Source: JAIVGV01 sp035295985
GTDB lineage: Bacteria > Acidobacteriota > Blastocatellia > Pyrinomonadales > Pyrinomonadaceae
Length of the DNA stretch: 64,000 nucleotides
Assembly: GCA_035295985.1 (NCBI GenBank)
Contig: DATHBT010000004.1
Span: forward strand, 23,976-87,975
Direction: 5' to 3'
The position numbers and the translations under genes were made by a program. Position 1 is the first letter of the stretch, and the number at the start of each line of letters is the position of its first letter. Of the stretch, positions 1 through 7,623 are shown in pieces. Below the pieces are notes generated by a model, which saw only the letters and a list, made by a program, of their open reading frames with translations, was not told the origin of the DNA and ran no database searches.

Positions 1-830
1 GCCGAGACGGGGCGGATCGGCTCAGGCGAGTTGAAGACGCGCACCTCGACGTTGCCCACGCCCGCATAGTAGAAAGCCTCGCGGCGCGTGTCCACCACGC
101 ACGCGCCCATCACCGCGCCGCGGGTGGAGCGCAGCCGGTCGTGCGTCTTCAGGAAGAGGGTGTCGAGTCCCTCCCCCTGCCACTCCGAGAGCACTTCGAG
201 CGCGCCGCGCGCGGCCTCCTGCGCGCCGTGGCCGTGGCCGAGGCCGTCGATGACGGCGAGCAGGGTCGCGCCCGCGCGGCGGCGGACGAAGTAGGCGTCG
301 CCGTTGGCGGTCTCGCCCGGTCGCGGCCGGCTCCACGCGCCGTAGCGGCGCGTGGTGGCCGCGTGGTGCTGCTCCAACCGCGCGGCCTCGACCCACTTGC
401 GGCAGAGCAGGGCCGTGCCGTGCGTCGTGCGGCGCAAGCCGGCGGAGACGCCGCGCGGGCGCGGCGCGGGCACGGACGAGTAGAAGTCGAACTCGTGCAT
501 CAGGCGGCGGATCGCGCCCAGGCCCGCGCCGAGGCTCCCGCCCGTGGTGACGCCGTCGCGCACGGCGCGGTCGATGTCGGGGATGCCGGGGCCTTTGTCG
601 CAGTAGAAGAGTTCGAGGCCGGGTTCTGCGCCGAGCGGCGCGGCGAAGTGAACCCATCCGCCGCCCGTCGCGTAGCGGACGGCGTTGGTGCCGATCTCCT
701 GTACGACGATGTCGATCTCGGCCAGCTCGCGCTCGGTGAAGCCGACGCGCTTGGCGAAACTGTGCACGGCCCGCCGCGCCGCGCCCACCTGCGCGTCGTC
801 CGCCACCTCCATCGACTGGATCGAACGCAT
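1..830 (-). CDS. RsbX-like fused ATP-binding/SpoIIE (PP2C) phosphatase, 3' end outside window
   Basis: Reading leftward from an ATG at 830 gives at least 276 residues with no stop, so the C-terminus lies outside the window. Residues 1-120 are a GHKL (HATPase_c_2) domain like RsbT/RsbW, with N-box EIGTNAVRYA (45-54), DKGPGI (78-83) and a GAGLGAI glycine loop (101-107). From about 175 a PP2C/SpoIIE domain begins, with GDAYF (177-181) and DGLGHGHGA (195-203), whose acidic residues normally bind Mn/Mg. In this family the phosphatase resets phosphorylated stressosome STAS proteins (RsbX role). It is the last seen gene of a minus-strand rsbR-rsbS-rsbT-phosphatase operon, which supports that job. 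The kinase-like N-terminus could bind ATP or be a docking domain; catalysis there is unproven. The 5' side is separated from rsbT by a long inverted repeat. Confidence 0.85.
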   Translation of the reverse strand, partial: MRSIQSMEVADDAQVGAARRAVHSFAKRVGFTERELAEIDIVVQEIGTNAVRYATGGGWVHFAAPLGAEPGLELFYCDKGPGIPDIDRAVRDGVTTGGSLGAGLGAIRRLMHEFDFYSSVPAPRPRGVSAGLRRTTHGTALLCRKWVEAARLEQHHAATTRRYGAWSRPRPGETANGDAYFVRRRAGATLLAVIDGLGHGHGAQEAARGALEVLSEWQGEGLDTLFLKTHDRLRSTRGAVMGACVVDTRREAFYYAGVGNVEVRVFNSPEPIRPVS

Positions 831-836
831 GAAAGA

Positions 837-918
837 AATGATGAATGCGGAATGATGAATGATGAATCAAAAACGGCGGCGGATTTGATCTTCATTCATC
901 ATTCCGCATTCATCATTC
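837..918. repeat. Intergenic inverted repeat IR1, about 34-bp arms
   Basis: The left arm (about 837-871) and right arm (about 884-918) are reverse complements over about 34 bases with few mismatches, around a 12-base GC-rich loop. Each arm is built from the simple words ATGATGAATG and GCGGA. It fills the gap between rsbT and the fused phosphatase gene, so it would form a long hairpin in the operon mRNA. It has no terminal T-run and no coding capacity. Confidence 0.85.
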
Positions 919-930
919 GTCGTTTGCTGC

Positions 931-1329
931 TCACAGCCACCGGATGATGGTGACGCGCGTGCCGCGGCCCACCTCCGACTCGATGCTGAACTCGTCAACG
1001 AGGCGCTTCGAGCCGGGCAGCCCCTTGCCGAGGCCGCGGTCGGTGGTGAAGCCGTCGCGCATGGCGGCGTCGATGTCCGGGATGCCGGGGCCTTTGTCCT
1101 CGAAGATGAGGCGGATGCCGGCGCGCCCCTGCGGCCCGCTCGTCGGCTGCGCGATCAGCCGGCCGCGCTTGGCGTACTTGAGGATGTTGCGCGCCAGCTC
1201 GGAGGTGACGGTGGCGAGCCGCGTCTGGTCGAGCAGGCGGAAGCCGACGGCCGCGGCCAGCGCGCGCACCTCGCTGCGCGCCGCCACCATGTCCTGCTCG
1301 GACTCAAGGGTGATTGACCGCGTGTCCAA
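931..1329 (-). CDS. rsbT: Serine kinase / switch protein RsbT
   Basis: 132 residues, the usual length for RsbT. It is a single GHKL ATPase domain: N-box ELARNILKYA (44-53), DKGPGI (78-83) and the lid GLGKGLPGSKRL (99-110). In the stressosome, RsbT phosphorylates RsbR and RsbS and, once released, activates a downstream output such as RsbU or another regulator. The start appears to be TTG at 1329, which lies inside the end of rsbS (26-nt overlap), suggesting translational coupling. Residues 78-95 closely resemble the same part of the N-terminal domain of the next gene (830 leftward), so the two probably arose by duplication. No sigma factor or RsbV/W gene is visible in the window. Confidence 0.9.
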   Translation of the reverse strand: MDTRSITLESEQDMVAARSEVRALAAAVGFRLLDQTRLATVTSELARNILKYAKRGRLIAQPTSGPQGRAGIRLIFEDKGPGIPDIDAAMRDGFTTDRGLGKGLPGSKRLVDEFSIESEVGRGTRVTIIRWL

Positions 1330-1741
1330 AACCGCTTAACCCCCCCGGTGCGTCCTCTTCGTCGCAGTTCTCGTCGATGCCGAACTCGTCGCGCAGCAGC
1401 CTGATCCCTTCGTCCACGTTGAGCACGGTCGAGACGCCGTTCAACTCCAGCCCCAGCTCGACGAGCGTGATGGCGACGGCCGGCTGGATGCCGACGACCA
1501 CGGTGCGCGCGTCCATGATGCGCGCCATCGCGGCGATGTCGGAGAGCATCCGGCCGATGAAGGAGTCCACCATCTCCAAGAGCGAGATGTCGATGAGCAC
1601 GCCGCGCGCGCGGGTGCGCTCTAATTCGGAGAGGATACGCTCCTGCAGGTGGACTACGGTGTGATCGTCCATGTCCGTCTGGATCGGGACGATCAGCACG
1701 CGGCCCACCTTCAGGATCGGGATGCGCTGTAAGCCGTTCAT
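1304..1741 (-). CDS. rsbS: Stressosome STAS scaffold protein RsbS
   Basis: 145 residues forming one STAS domain. The phosphorylation segment LEMVDSFIGRM carries Ser60, matching Ser59 of Bacillus subtilis RsbS, the residue phosphorylated by RsbT. RsbS alternates with RsbR in the stressosome core and holds RsbT until stress. The C-terminal 20 or so residues after the STAS fold are acidic and glycine-rich, and overlap rsbT. The gene sits between rsbR and rsbT in the canonical order, with inverted repeat IR2 in the rsbR-rsbS gap. The ATG at 1741 is the natural start because the STAS strand begins at once (RIPILKVGRVLIVPI). Confidence 0.92.
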   Translation of the reverse strand: MNGLQRIPILKVGRVLIVPIQTDMDDHTVVHLQERILSELERTRARGVLIDISLLEMVDSFIGRMLSDIAAMARIMDARTVVVGIQPAVAITLVELGLELNGVSTVLNVDEGIRLLRDEFGIDENCDEEDAPGGLSGFGHAVNHP

Positions 1742-1753
1742 AACTTTAAAAGA

Positions 1754-1838
1754 AGCTGTTAGCTGTTAGCGATTAGCTGTTAGCCAGAAAAAAGCATTCC
1801 TTGTTTTGCTAACAGCTAACGGCTGACGGCTAATGGCT
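1754..1838. repeat. Intergenic inverted repeat IR2, 31-bp imperfect arms
   Basis: The left arm at 1754-1784 and right arm at 1808-1838 pair imperfectly over 31 bases. Both are built from repeated AGCTGTTAGC-type words. The right arm stops two bases from the rsbR stop codon (1841), so the element occupies almost the whole rsbR-rsbS spacer. The loop is A/T-rich. It has the same architecture as IR1 and IR3 but a different core word. Confidence 0.75.
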
Positions 1839-1840
1839 TT

Positions 1841-2824
1841 CTACTTTCCGTTCTCCGGGCCGGGGGCCGGCGCGTGCGCCTCGATTGGCTTGAGGCCGTT
1901 GGCGGCCGTCCCGTTCAGGTGGCGGAGTTGCGCGAGCGTCTGGGCGGGGACGATGGCGCGGCCGACGAGTTCGAGCGCGAGGCGGATGCCGTCGGACATC
2001 TGCGCGCGCGTGGTGATCTGCGAGAGGTCGATGCCGAGCTGCACCATCGTCTGCGCGATGGCGGGGGAGACGCCGGTCAGCACGCAGCGCGCGCCCATCA
2101 GGCGGGCCGCCGTGACGGTCTTGATCAGGTGGTTGGCGACGAGCGTGTCCATCGTGCGGACGCCCGTGATGTCGAGGATCGCGACCGTCGATCCGGTCTC
2201 GACGATGCGCTGGAGCAGCGCCTCCATCATCAGTTGGGCGCGGCGCGAGTCGAGAGTGCCGATGATCGGGAGCGAGAGTATCTTGTCCCAGACCTTGATG
2301 ACGGGGGTGGACAGCTCCATCATGTCGGCCCGCTGCTGGCGGATGGTCTCCTCGCGCGAGCGGATGTAGTTCTCGATCATGACGAGCGCCATCTTGTCGA
2401 TCATGGTGGCGAGGTGGCCGAGCAGCGAGGCGAGGCGGAAGGAGTCTTCCGACTGGTACTCCTCGACGAGCATGGGCCGCACGGAGTTGCGCAGCGAGAT
2501 GACGTAGGTCGCGTTCTCGACCGGCGTGTAGCCCTTCACGGCCCGCAGGTGCGAAATCTCGTTGAGGAAGCGGCGCAGCTCGTCGAAGGCCGGGTGCTCG
2601 AACGCCTCGCCGCCTGAATCGCGCACGGCCTCGGTGAACAGCTCCAGCAGGTTGCGCGACTGCTGGCGCAACTCCTTCTTCGAGATCAGCTCGTCGCGGA
2701 ACTCGTCCGACTCAAGCCTGTCCTTGATCCAGAGGTTGAGGATTTCGTCGCGGCGCGCGGCCAGGAGTGTGCTGATGCGCTCCGCGTCCTGCTGGGCTTG
2801 CGTCGTTGCGCCGGTGTCTGCCAT
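1841..2824 (-). CDS. rsbR: Stressosome sensor/co-antagonist RsbR
   Basis: 327 residues. Residues 10-155 form an all-helical RsbRD-type N-terminal sensor domain, not a recognisable PAS domain. A linker follows (160-180), then a STAS domain (about 183-285) with core DITGVRTMDTLVANHL. The threonines near 224-227 are placed like the RsbT-phosphorylated Thr205 of B. subtilis RsbRA. The last 40 residues are low-complexity. RsbR and RsbS form the stressosome core that sequesters RsbT; the N-terminal domain projects outward and senses an unknown signal. It is the first gene of the minus-strand operon rsbR-rsbS-rsbT-phosphatase. A weak promoter candidate lies about 110 bases upstream. Confidence 0.9.
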   Translation of the reverse strand: MADTGATTQAQQDAERISTLLAARRDEILNLWIKDRLESDEFRDELISKKELRQQSRNLLELFTEAVRDSGGEAFEHPAFDELRRFLNEISHLRAVKGYTPVENATYVISLRNSVRPMLVEEYQSEDSFRLASLLGHLATMIDKMALVMIENYIRSREETIRQQRADMMELSTPVIKVWDKILSLPIIGTLDSRRAQLMMEALLQRIVETGSTVAILDITGVRTMDTLVANHLIKTVTAARLMGARCVLTGVSPAIAQTMVQLGIDLSQITTRAQMSDGIRLALELVGRAIVPAQTLAQLRHLNGTAANGLKPIEAHAPAPGPENGK

Positions 2825-3149
2825 GTGAGTCCCCTCGCGTCTTGCGGCCGGCGGGGCGGTGCTCGCGCGCCTGCTGTGGACGTGCGGCGGCGCCCCTCGC
2901 TCTCAAATTTTTGGGAGATTGGAAACCGGACTATCTTAGGCACCGCGGCGGGGAAAAGCAACCGGCGTCCGCGCCCGGGTGGTGGGGTATTAGTGTGTTG
3001 CCGGCTAAAAGGTTGGTTTCCCTGCCTGTCGGCTTGCTGAGATCCCGCTGCCACAGAGGGAGGTATGCGTTCGCGCTGAAAGAGGAACACTTGGAGGCGC
3101 TGCGCGATCTCGCCAGCCGCGCGGCACCGTGACAGGGCGGCGGAAGGAT
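2825..3149. other. Non-coding interval upstream of rsbR
   Basis: 325 bases with no convincing gene. It holds the rsbR leader and the promoter candidate listed separately. The rest (about 2962-3149) is the region downstream of the small coiled-coil gene, where no strong hairpin was seen. Confidence 0.6.
2933..2961 (-). promoter_or_regulatory. Candidate promoter for the rsbR stressosome operon
   Basis: On the minus strand, TTGCTT (2961-2956) is followed by 17 bases and then TAAGAT (2938-2933), a weak sigma-70-like pair (3/6 and 4/6). It would give a leader of about 100 nt before rsbR. It lies in a locally A/T-richer patch, which is the other reason for choosing it. Confidence 0.3.
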
Positions 3150-3401
3150 TCAGGCAGGTTCCTTGAGATGCTGGCGGAACTCCCGGAGGTCGGCGCGCAG
3201 CTCGCGGGCGTCGGCGCGCGCCTCCAGCGCGATGCTCTCGACGCGGTCCAGCCGTATTTCTATGCGCTCCAGCCTCTCTTCCACCGAGGAGAATCTTTTG
3301 TCGACGTCGGCGGCGAGCTTCCGTAACATCTCGGCGATCACGTTGACGCGCTCGAGGACTGTCTCGAGCATTGGCGTTGTCCGGGCATCATCGGCTCCCA
3401 T
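3150..3401 (-). CDS. Small coiled-coil hypothetical protein
   Basis: 83 residues, with no family I can name. From residue 10 on it reads as a continuous charged heptad-repeat helix (ERLERIEIRLDRVESIAL and similar), so it is probably a coiled coil that self-associates. There is no signal peptide or membrane segment. A GGAGG ribosome site lies about 10 bases upstream of the ATG at 3401, which supports this start. It stands alone between rsbR and the BamE-like gene, both on the same strand but well separated. Confidence 0.6.
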   Translation of the reverse strand: MGADDARTTPMLETVLERVNVIAEMLRKLAADVDKRFSSVEERLERIEIRLDRVESIALEARADARELRADLREFRQHLKEPA

Positions 3402-3566
3402 CTTCGTCTGACCTCCATCAGAAAAGCGGGGCTATATATTATGCAGCCTGCACAACGCATTCTACAGCCGGTTGAGTGCGGATTACTAGCCGGCTATTAC
3501 AATGTCCGGCGGGGGGTTGGCTGGCTATACCCGCGCCCGGCGTGAGGCGGGGCGTGAGGGCGCGGT

Positions 3567-3610
3567 AAAAAAACGGATCGGGCGCGACGCCACGCGTCGC
3601 GCCCGATCCG
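3567..3610 (-). terminator. Rho-independent terminator of the BamE-like gene
   Basis: A perfect 17-bp stem (3574-3590 with 3594-3610) closes a 3-base loop. Read on the minus strand, it is followed at once by seven T residues (3573-3567). It begins 19 bases after the stop codon of the gene at 3629-4096 and has all the marks of an intrinsic terminator. Confidence 0.92.
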
Positions 3611-3628
3611 GCGGACTCGCGCGGCGCG

Positions 3629-4096
3629 CTACTGAATCTTCGAGAGCGTAACGACGACGAGCGGGGCGTCGCCGGCCGTGCGGCTGTAGGAGAGCCAGAA
3701 GCCGGCCTTCGGGTAGCGTTCCAGCTTGTGGATGGAGCCGTCGGGCTTGGCCTCGGCGTCGCTGCCGAAGATGCTCTTCGGGTTAGGTGCGCCCGCCCCG
3801 CCGTCGAGGTAGGTGACGACGACGGCGGAGACCTTCTTGTCCGCGCCGTAATAGACCTGCACGCTCTGCTTGTCGTTGACGGAGTAGAAGTCCTGCGTGT
3901 CGCCCTTGTCGGTCGGGTCGCCGAGCTTGGCGCGGGCCTCTTCGGCCGTCATGCCTATGTGGACGCCCTTGTAGTCGCGGTAGGCGGGCTGCTTGGCGTC
4001 GTCCTGCGCGGCGGCGGGGAGCGCGGCGAGGCAGAGGGCGAGCGCGGCGAGCGCCGCTAAGGCGCGCGGCAAAGAGAGTTGACTGACGTGCTGCAT
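3629..4096 (-). CDS. Secreted BamE/SmpA-like small protein
   Basis: 155 residues. Residues 1-30 form a Sec signal peptide (hydrophobic run LAALAALALCLAALPAAA with AxA cleavage before QDD). There is no lipobox cysteine at the cleavage site, so it is predicted periplasmic rather than lipidated. The mature start (YKGVHIGMTAEEARAKLGDP) matches the beta-alpha motif of the SmpA/OmlA (BamE-like) fold, and a strand segment VQVYYGADKKVSAVVV follows. Family members bind outer-membrane or periplasmic partners, but this is not necessarily BamE itself. An AAAGGAG ribosome site lies about 10 bases upstream of the ATG. Transcription is monocistronic, ending at a strong terminator. Confidence 0.7.
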   Translation of the reverse strand: MQHVSQLSLPRALAALAALALCLAALPAAAQDDAKQPAYRDYKGVHIGMTAEEARAKLGDPTDKGDTQDFYSVNDKQSVQVYYGADKKVSAVVVTYLDGGAGAPNPKSIFGSDAEAKPDGSIHKLERYPKAGFWLSYSRTAGDAPLVVVTLSKIQ

Positions 4097-4311
4097 TGTG
4101 GGCTGGCTCCTTTCTCGGACGGCGGCGCGGGATCAGAACGATCCCGCCCTAGGTGTTTCCGGGTCGTCGCGAAAGAGGATGCGGGCTTCTCGGTTCGGGT
4201 CTGGACGGCAGCCGCTCCCTTGGACGGACGGCCCTGCTGGATGGGCGAAAGATTAGACCCGCGCGCGGCCGGCAGTCAATAGGGAAGAGGCGGCGTGGGC
4301 GGCGGGAGCGC

Positions 4312-5682
4312 TCAGGGGCGGCGGGCCGTCCAGCGCAGCGGCAGCCCCGCTTTGGGGCGCAGCGAGAGGTGCGGGAGGAGTTCGACAGGGGGAGCGCCGG
4401 GTTGGGGCGCGGGCCGCAGGGTTTGGAGCATGGTGGCCGCGACGAGCAGCATCTCCGTGAGGGCGAACTGGCGGCCGATGCAGACGCGCGGCCCTGCGCC
4501 GAAGGGGAAGTAGGCGTACTGCGGAATCTGTTCGGCGCGGGCCGTCGAGAAGCGCTCGGGGTCGAACCGTTCCGGGTCGGGGAACCAGCGCGGGTCGCGC
4601 TGCGTGACGAAGGAGAGCAGTTGGACGCGGTGGCCGCGCTTCAAACGGTAGCCGCCGATCTCGACCTCCTGAGTCGCTTCGCGCGTGAAGACGCCGAGGG
4701 CGGGCGGGTGAAGTCTCAGACTCTCTTTCAAGACCGCTTCGAGGTAGGGCATCTGTTTTAAGTCGGACGCCGACGGCAATCGACTTCCGAGCGCGTCAAC
4801 TTCGGCGACCGCGCGCTCAAGAACTTCGGGGTGGCGCGCGAGGTTGTGCCAGAGCCATGTGAGTCCGGCGGCCGACGTGTCGTGGCCCGCGAGTAAGAGT
4901 GTGATGGCCTCGTCGCGCACCTGCTCGTCGGTCATCTGGCCGCCGTCGTGCTCGTGGTCGGCGGCTTCGAGGAGCATCGAGAGCAGGTCGCCGCGGTCGC
5001 CGTCCGTCGAGGCCCGCCGCTCGCGGATGATCTGTCGGACGGTTGTGTCGAGCAGATCGACGGCCGCCCACTTTCGCCGCACGCGCGCGAGCGGGACCCA
5101 GCGCGGGAGCGTGAAGGGCTCCTGGAACTCTTTGACGGCCTCGTCGGAGAGGACGGCGATGGCCTCGCCGAGGGGCGCGGTCTGACGGGAGATGTCCGCG
5201 CCGAACAAGGTCTCCGACGCGATGTTGAGAGTGAGCGCGGTCATCGCGTCGTTTACGTCAACGTCGAGGTGGCCCGCGCGCGTCGCGGCGGCGTGCCACC
5301 CGTCGCGGAGGCGCGCGGTGATGGCGACCATCGTCTCGCCGTGTTTGCGGACGCGGTCGTGGTGAAAGGCGGGCTGCATCAGCCGCCGCTGGCGCTGCCA
5401 GAACGCGCCTTCGCTCAGGACGAGGCCGTTGCCGTCCCACTGCGAGAGCACCTGGCGGGCGCGCTTGATCTTGACGAAGCGGTCGGCCTTCGCCGTGAGC
5501 ACTTCTTTGATCTCGTCGGGGTGAAAAAAGAAGTACTGGACGTAAGGGCCGATGCGCACGCGCACCGCGTCGCCGTAAGTCTCGTGGAGGTTCGTGAAGA
5601 AGCCGAGCATGTCGCGGCGGAGGCGCGACACCTGATCGAGGCCGAGGAGGGCGGGGGAGGGGCCGGGGGCTTTGCGCGACAT
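4312..5682 (-). CDS. Cytochrome P450
   Basis: 456 residues, full length for a soluble bacterial P450. The I-helix oxygen-activation motif AGHDTS, the K-helix ExxR (ESLR within LKESLRLHPP), the PERF segment and the heme loop FGAGPRVCIG with Cys401 as thiolate ligand are all present. No N-terminal membrane anchor was seen. The pattern resembles the CYP102/CYP4-like clan that often hydroxylates fatty acids or terpenoids, but the substrate cannot be read from sequence. It starts 10 bases after the stop of the HerA-like ATPase gene on the same strand, so the two are probably co-transcribed. No ferredoxin or reductase gene is adjacent. Confidence 0.93.
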   Translation of the reverse strand: MSRKAPGPSPALLGLDQVSRLRRDMLGFFTNLHETYGDAVRVRIGPYVQYFFFHPDEIKEVLTAKADRFVKIKRARQVLSQWDGNGLVLSEGAFWQRQRRLMQPAFHHDRVRKHGETMVAITARLRDGWHAAATRAGHLDVDVNDAMTALTLNIASETLFGADISRQTAPLGEAIAVLSDEAVKEFQEPFTLPRWVPLARVRRKWAAVDLLDTTVRQIIRERRASTDGDRGDLLSMLLEAADHEHDGGQMTDEQVRDEAITLLLAGHDTSAAGLTWLWHNLARHPEVLERAVAEVDALGSRLPSASDLKQMPYLEAVLKESLRLHPPALGVFTREATQEVEIGGYRLKRGHRVQLLSFVTQRDPRWFPDPERFDPERFSTARAEQIPQYAYFPFGAGPRVCIGRQFALTEMLLVAATMLQTLRPAPQPGAPPVELLPHLSLRPKAGLPLRWTARRP

Positions 5683-5692
5683 CTGAAAAAGT

Positions 5693-7393
5693 TTAGAGGC
5701 GGACGCCGCGGAACTTCTCTTCCTTCTTGGCGGCGGGCTTGACGAGGACGGCCGAGTCCTGCTCGCGCTTAGTTTTCTCGCCTTCGGTGTGCCAGCGCGC
5801 CCACTCGTCGGGGGCGTCGAAGGTCTCGCCGCCGTGGCGCGTCAGGCGCTCGCGCACACGGCACATGACGGGCGTGTTGACGCCGACGCCGGAGATTACC
5901 GCCTGACCCTTCGTGAGCGCGGGCAGCTCCTGAAGCATCTGCCGGCCCGCCCCCTCGACCGACTTTGCGACCGTGTCCTGATCGACGGGGTTGACGATTC
6001 GCATGATGACCTGCGTCATGCACTGCGAGAGTACGTCCTGATCGAGCTTGCCGGGCCGCTGGGTGATGAGGCCGATGCCGACGCCGAACTTGCGGCCCTC
6101 GGAGAGAATCTGTTTGAGGATGTTCGTCGAGACGACGGTCGCTCCGGCGGGCGCGAAGCGGTGCGCCTCTTCCAAGAGTGTGAAGACGGGGTAGGGCAAA
6201 TGTGAATCCGTCGAAGGGTCGGCCTCGCCGCGCACCGTCGCGACGCGGGCCTTGTTCACGCGGCGCAGGAGCGTTGCAACGATGACCTGCTGCTCGTGCT
6301 GCTCGATGTCGGAGAGTTGGAGGACGGTGCAGCGGCCGGGGCGGAAGAGTTCTTTGAGTTCGATGTGCTCGGTGTCGGAGAAGATCGAGCCGGGACGGTC
6401 GAAGCGGTTGTCGAGACGCCAGAGCAGGGCGTCTATGGAGCTTGCGTTGCCGCCGCCGCTCCGCGAATCTTCGTCGCCGTACTTCTCGCTGGTGACGGCG
6501 TCGCGCAGGTCGTGGTAGCCCCACAGGCCGCGCTCGCCGCGCTCACTAGCGGTGAGCTTGCGGTAAGCCTGCGACAGATAGTGGAGCATCTTCTCCGACG
6601 TGCCTTCGGGCAGCAGGTACTTGATGTCGGCTTCGGTCAGGGAAGAGAAGCGGACGCGGACGCGGTCGGGCGTGAAGATTTTGACTTCGGGCTGGTATCC
6701 ATCGTCTGCCGCGAAACGCTTGTCCGCTTCGACGGCGGTGAGCGTCCCGTACTCGCCGTGCGGATCGACGATGAGGACGGCCGCGCGGTTGTGCGGCATC
6801 AACATCTCCTCGACGATGACGCCCGCCGTGTAGGACTTGCCCGCGCCCGTCGAGGCGAGGATGGCGAGGTGCGTGGAGACCACGTCCCTGACCGAGAGCA
6901 CGACGGGAACCTCGCCGGCCGCGCGCGTCAGCAGACTCCCGACGTGCGCCGCGCCCTGCTCGCCTACGCGGCGGGGCGAGAGCACGCCGGAGAGCGTTTC
7001 GCTCGATGCGAGGCGGACGGGCGCGCCCGCGTCGGCAGGGATGCGCGGGTTGACGAAGTCGCCGAGTTTTTCGGAGAAGTAGCCGATTGACTCGACCGTG
7101 ATCTCGTAGAGTTCGCAGCCGTCGCCGTCCAAGCCGATGAGCGAGGAGACGACCGCCGGCGGCGTCTGCGGGTCGGAGAGGAAGGCGTCGGGGAGGTTGC
7201 GGACGAGGCGGCGCGAGGTGATGTTGCCGAGGATGCGGCGCGTCTCCGTGCCGTCGTGCGCCTCGTAATAGACGAACTCGCCGATGCGCGCGCGCCGGTT
7301 GTCGGCCGTGATGAACAGGAACTCGTGCGGGCGCTCGCCCGGCCCCTTCACCGTCCCGACGAGCGGGTCGTTCGTGTCGTTCTGAGAACTCAT
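5693..7393 (-). CDS. HerA-type hexameric ATPase (DUF87)
   Basis: 566 residues from the ATG at 7393; a longer reading from 7465 adds 24 residues without homology signs. The N-terminal 130 residues are the HAS-barrel typical of HerA. The RecA-like core has Walker A STGAGKSYT (181-189), Walker B LLEEAH (406-411) and a sensor segment LITQRP (442-447). HerA ATPases translocate on DNA, with NurA nuclease in archaea, while bacterial relatives work in repair or phage defence with a partner nuclease such as a SIR2 or DUF4297 protein. No partner nuclease is adjacent; a P450 lies downstream and a restriction-modification pair upstream. A standalone repair or segregation role is equally possible. Confidence 0.88.
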   Translation of the reverse strand: MSSQNDTNDPLVGTVKGPGERPHEFLFITADNRRARIGEFVYYEAHDGTETRRILGNITSRRLVRNLPDAFLSDPQTPPAVVSSLIGLDGDGCELYEITVESIGYFSEKLGDFVNPRIPADAGAPVRLASSETLSGVLSPRRVGEQGAAHVGSLLTRAAGEVPVVLSVRDVVSTHLAILASTGAGKSYTAGVIVEEMLMPHNRAAVLIVDPHGEYGTLTAVEADKRFAADDGYQPEVKIFTPDRVRVRFSSLTEADIKYLLPEGTSEKMLHYLSQAYRKLTASERGERGLWGYHDLRDAVTSEKYGDEDSRSGGGNASSIDALLWRLDNRFDRPGSIFSDTEHIELKELFRPGRCTVLQLSDIEQHEQQVIVATLLRRVNKARVATVRGEADPSTDSHLPYPVFTLLEEAHRFAPAGATVVSTNILKQILSEGRKFGVGIGLITQRPGKLDQDVLSQCMTQVIMRIVNPVDQDTVAKSVEGAGRQMLQELPALTKGQAVISGVGVNTPVMCRVRERLTRHGGETFDAPDEWARWHTEGEKTKREQDSAVLVKPAAKKEEKFRGVRL

Positions 7394-7480
7394 TGCTTGG
7401 CTTGTAAGAGACCCGGCATCTTTAGGGCTGGGATTTCCTTGTCCACGCGACCTGCCCTGTTCCAATTATTGACGATGACA

Positions 7481-7509
7481 ATCCTAACCGCACGGGCGCG
7501 GCTAGTAAA
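7481..7509 (-). promoter_or_regulatory. Candidate promoter for the HerA-P450 operon
   Basis: On the minus strand, TTTACT (7509-7504), 17 bases, then TAGGAT (7486-7481), each 4/6 to sigma-70 consensus. It would start transcription about 80 bases before the HerA ATG, between the restriction gene and HerA. Confidence 0.35.
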
Positions 7510-7623
7510 TAGATTCAACCGGCTTTTGTGAAAGCTATAATTACCAAACCTTCAATCCTATTGGCGGCAGCGCCTTGTCGCGCGCCAGCGCCCGTGGTCG
7601 CCGTTTAGATACACTCACAGCTC

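Noticed and set aside
22..870. 282-codon minus-strand frame at the left edge
   Set aside because: It is out of frame with the fused GHKL-PP2C protein, whose motifs are clear; this reading is nearly all Arg, Gly and Ala.
837..918. IR1 as a CRISPR array or insertion-sequence end
   Set aside because: There are only two opposite arms, with no regular spacers, no transposase and no duplicated target.
7536..7541. Perfect TATAAT on the plus strand near the restriction gene
   Set aside because: No acceptable -35 lies 16-18 bases upstream, and it faces the 3' end of the restriction gene.
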